Assembly: GCF_003248515.1 (NCBI RefSeq)
Contig: NZ_QFOB01000004.1
Coordinates: forward strand, 372,001-436,000
Origin: Sphingomonas sp.
Lineage (GTDB): Bacteria; Pseudomonadota; Alphaproteobacteria; Sphingomonadales; Sphingomonadaceae
Length of the DNA: 64,000 nt
Reading direction: 5' to 3'
A program made the position numbers and the translations under genes. Shown here in pieces: positions 63,112 through 64,000 of the stretch. The notes beneath the pieces are model-generated. The model saw only the letters and a list, made by a program, of their open reading frames with translations. It had not been told where the DNA came from and searched no databases. Within the stretch, counting starts at the first letter, position 1. The number at the start of each line of letters is the position of its first letter.

Positions 63112-64000
63112 TCCGCCGCCGGGACCGCGCCCACCGCAGGCGCGGGTGTAATGCCTGCCGTGCGGTTCGGCACGTTGGGCGGCTCGGTCTCGCCGCGCTC
63201 GGGCGGCTTCGCCATCAGCCGCAAAAGGTAAAGCGTGCCGGCGCCGAAGCAGGAGAAATAGACCAGCACGAAGGCGAGCAGCGATGAGGCGACGGCCGGC
63301 GCCCCCAGCGGCGAATGGGATTTTGCCGTCTCAAGCAAACCATAGACGGTATAGGGCTGTCGGCCGACCTCGGTCGTCACCCAGCCGGCAATCACCGCGA
63401 CAAAGCCCGCCGGGCTCAATGCGACGGCGGCCCGATGCAGCCATGGCCAGTCATAGAGCTGTTTACGGGCGCGGGCGAGCAGGCTCCACAGGCCGAGGCC
63501 GAGCATCGCCAAGCCCAGCGCCACCATGATCCGGAACGACCAGAAGACGATCGGCGATGGCGGCCACTTGTCGCGTGGGAAATCGGTCAGTCCCGGCAGC
63601 GGCGCATTGGGATCATGCTTGAGGATCAGCGAGCCGAGCTTGGGCACTGCCACCTCGTAGCGGACGCGGGCCTCGTCGTTGCTCGGCAGCCCGAACAGGA
63701 TCAGCGGCGCGCCATTGGGACTCGGATGATAGTCCCCCTCCATCGCCAGCACCTTGGCAGGCTGGTGCTCGAGCGTGTTGAGGCCGTGCGCGTCGCCGGC
63801 AAGTATCTGGATGGGGGCGACGAGCGCCGCCATCCACATCGCCATCGAGAACATGCGTCGCGCACCCGGATTGGTGCGGTCTTTCAACAGATGCCAGGCG
63901 CCGACCCCGCCCACCACGAGCGAGGTGGTGAGATAGGCGGCAATGACGGTGTGAACGAGCCGATAGGGGAAGCTGGGATTGAAGATGATCGGCAGCCAGG
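63108..64000 (-). CDS. cydA: Cytochrome bd ubiquinol oxidase subunit I (C-terminal part, runs off the window)
   Basis: The frame is open from the window edge to a stop at 63108 and encodes about the last 296 residues. It includes FPYRLVHTVIAAYLTTS, LAGDAHGLNTLEHQPAKVLAMEG and the quinol-oxidase signature GWVTTEVGRQPYTVYG. The Q-loop is of the short type. The haem-binding N-terminal half is outside the window. Confidence 0.93.
   Translation of the reverse strand, partial: WLPIIFNPSFPYRLVHTVIAAYLTTSLVVGGVGAWHLLKDRTNPGARRMFSMAMWMAALVAPIQILAGDAHGLNTLEHQPAKVLAMEGDYHPSPNGAPLILFGLPSNDEARVRYEVAVPKLGSLILKHDPNAPLPGLTDFPRDKWPPSPIVFWSFRIMVALGLAMLGLGLWSLLARARKQLYDWPWLHRAAVALSPAGFVAVIAGWVTTEVGRQPYTVYGLLETAKSHSPLGAPAVASSLLAFVLVYFSCFGAGTLYLLRLMAKPPERGETEPPNVPNRTAGITPAPAVGAVPAAE

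Overview
The window is a high-GC, gene-dense chromosomal segment that looks like Sphingomonas sensu lato (order Sphingomonadales, Alphaproteobacteria). The clues are four TonB-dependent receptors, a FecI/FecR-type surface signalling set, Spinster-like and anion-symporter-type MFS carriers, the Tat and Sec signal peptides, and the overall gene style. This placement is inferred from gene content, not from a marker gene. No rRNA gene, complete tRNA, CRISPR array or recognisable transposase was seen.

Layout. 1-2.6 kb (minus): start of a membrane protein that is probably a sensor kinase, a small envelope protein, an alpha/beta hydrolase and a TetR repressor. A clear TetR-type operator lies over the promoter of the divergent receptor. 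2.7-7.5 kb (plus): TonB receptor, MFS carrier and secreted short-chain PHA depolymerase. 7.7-16.8 kb (plus): a hexuronate/aldarate block with a Tat-signal mannonate dehydratase homologue, an MFS carrier, KdgD, GudD, a LysR regulator, a second GlucD-like dehydratase and a ketoglutarate-semialdehyde dehydrogenase. A strong terminator ends it. 16.9-24.2 kb (minus): talarate/galactarate dehydratase, a secreted B3-like metallo-hydrolase, a TonB receptor and a large Tat-exported protein of unknown function. Together these genes could import aldaric acids and convert glucarate, galactarate and talarate to 5-keto-4-deoxy-glucarate, then 2,5-dioxopentanoate, then 2-oxoglutarate.

24.5-35.2 kb: another TonB receptor divergent from an aldo/keto reductase, followed by ssuACB, a nitroreductase-fold flavin reductase, SsuD, a small lipoprotein and a molybdenum sulfite-dehydrogenase/cytochrome c pair. 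This is a coherent route for sulfonate uptake, desulfonation and sulfite oxidation. 35.4-43.1 kb: four exported proteins built from DUF11-like beta-sandwich modules, ending in a 1667-residue protein with a predicted outer-membrane barrel. 43.3-48.1 kb: a hemerythrin-like protein and a phosphorelay (single-domain receiver, hybrid kinase, LuxR-type regulator, pseudo-receiver/Hpt protein). A fifth related surface protein, combining spore-coat-U and DUF11-like parts, follows at 48.2 kb. This bracketed surface/signalling locus is the best candidate for an undescribed system.

49.4-60.5 kb: a small unknown protein, an ABC-F ATPase, then (minus) a GtrA-linked glycosyltransferase and a sigma/anti-sigma/TonB-transducer operon that continues into an autotransporter. 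60.5-61.5 kb is non-coding. It holds the last 15 bases of a tRNA, probably the initiator tRNA, followed by an apparent native terminator. The rest of the tRNA is missing, which is the signature of an integrated element. The DsrE-like protein and cytochrome bd genes (cydA, cydB, DUF2474) to the right may therefore lie on a genomic island.
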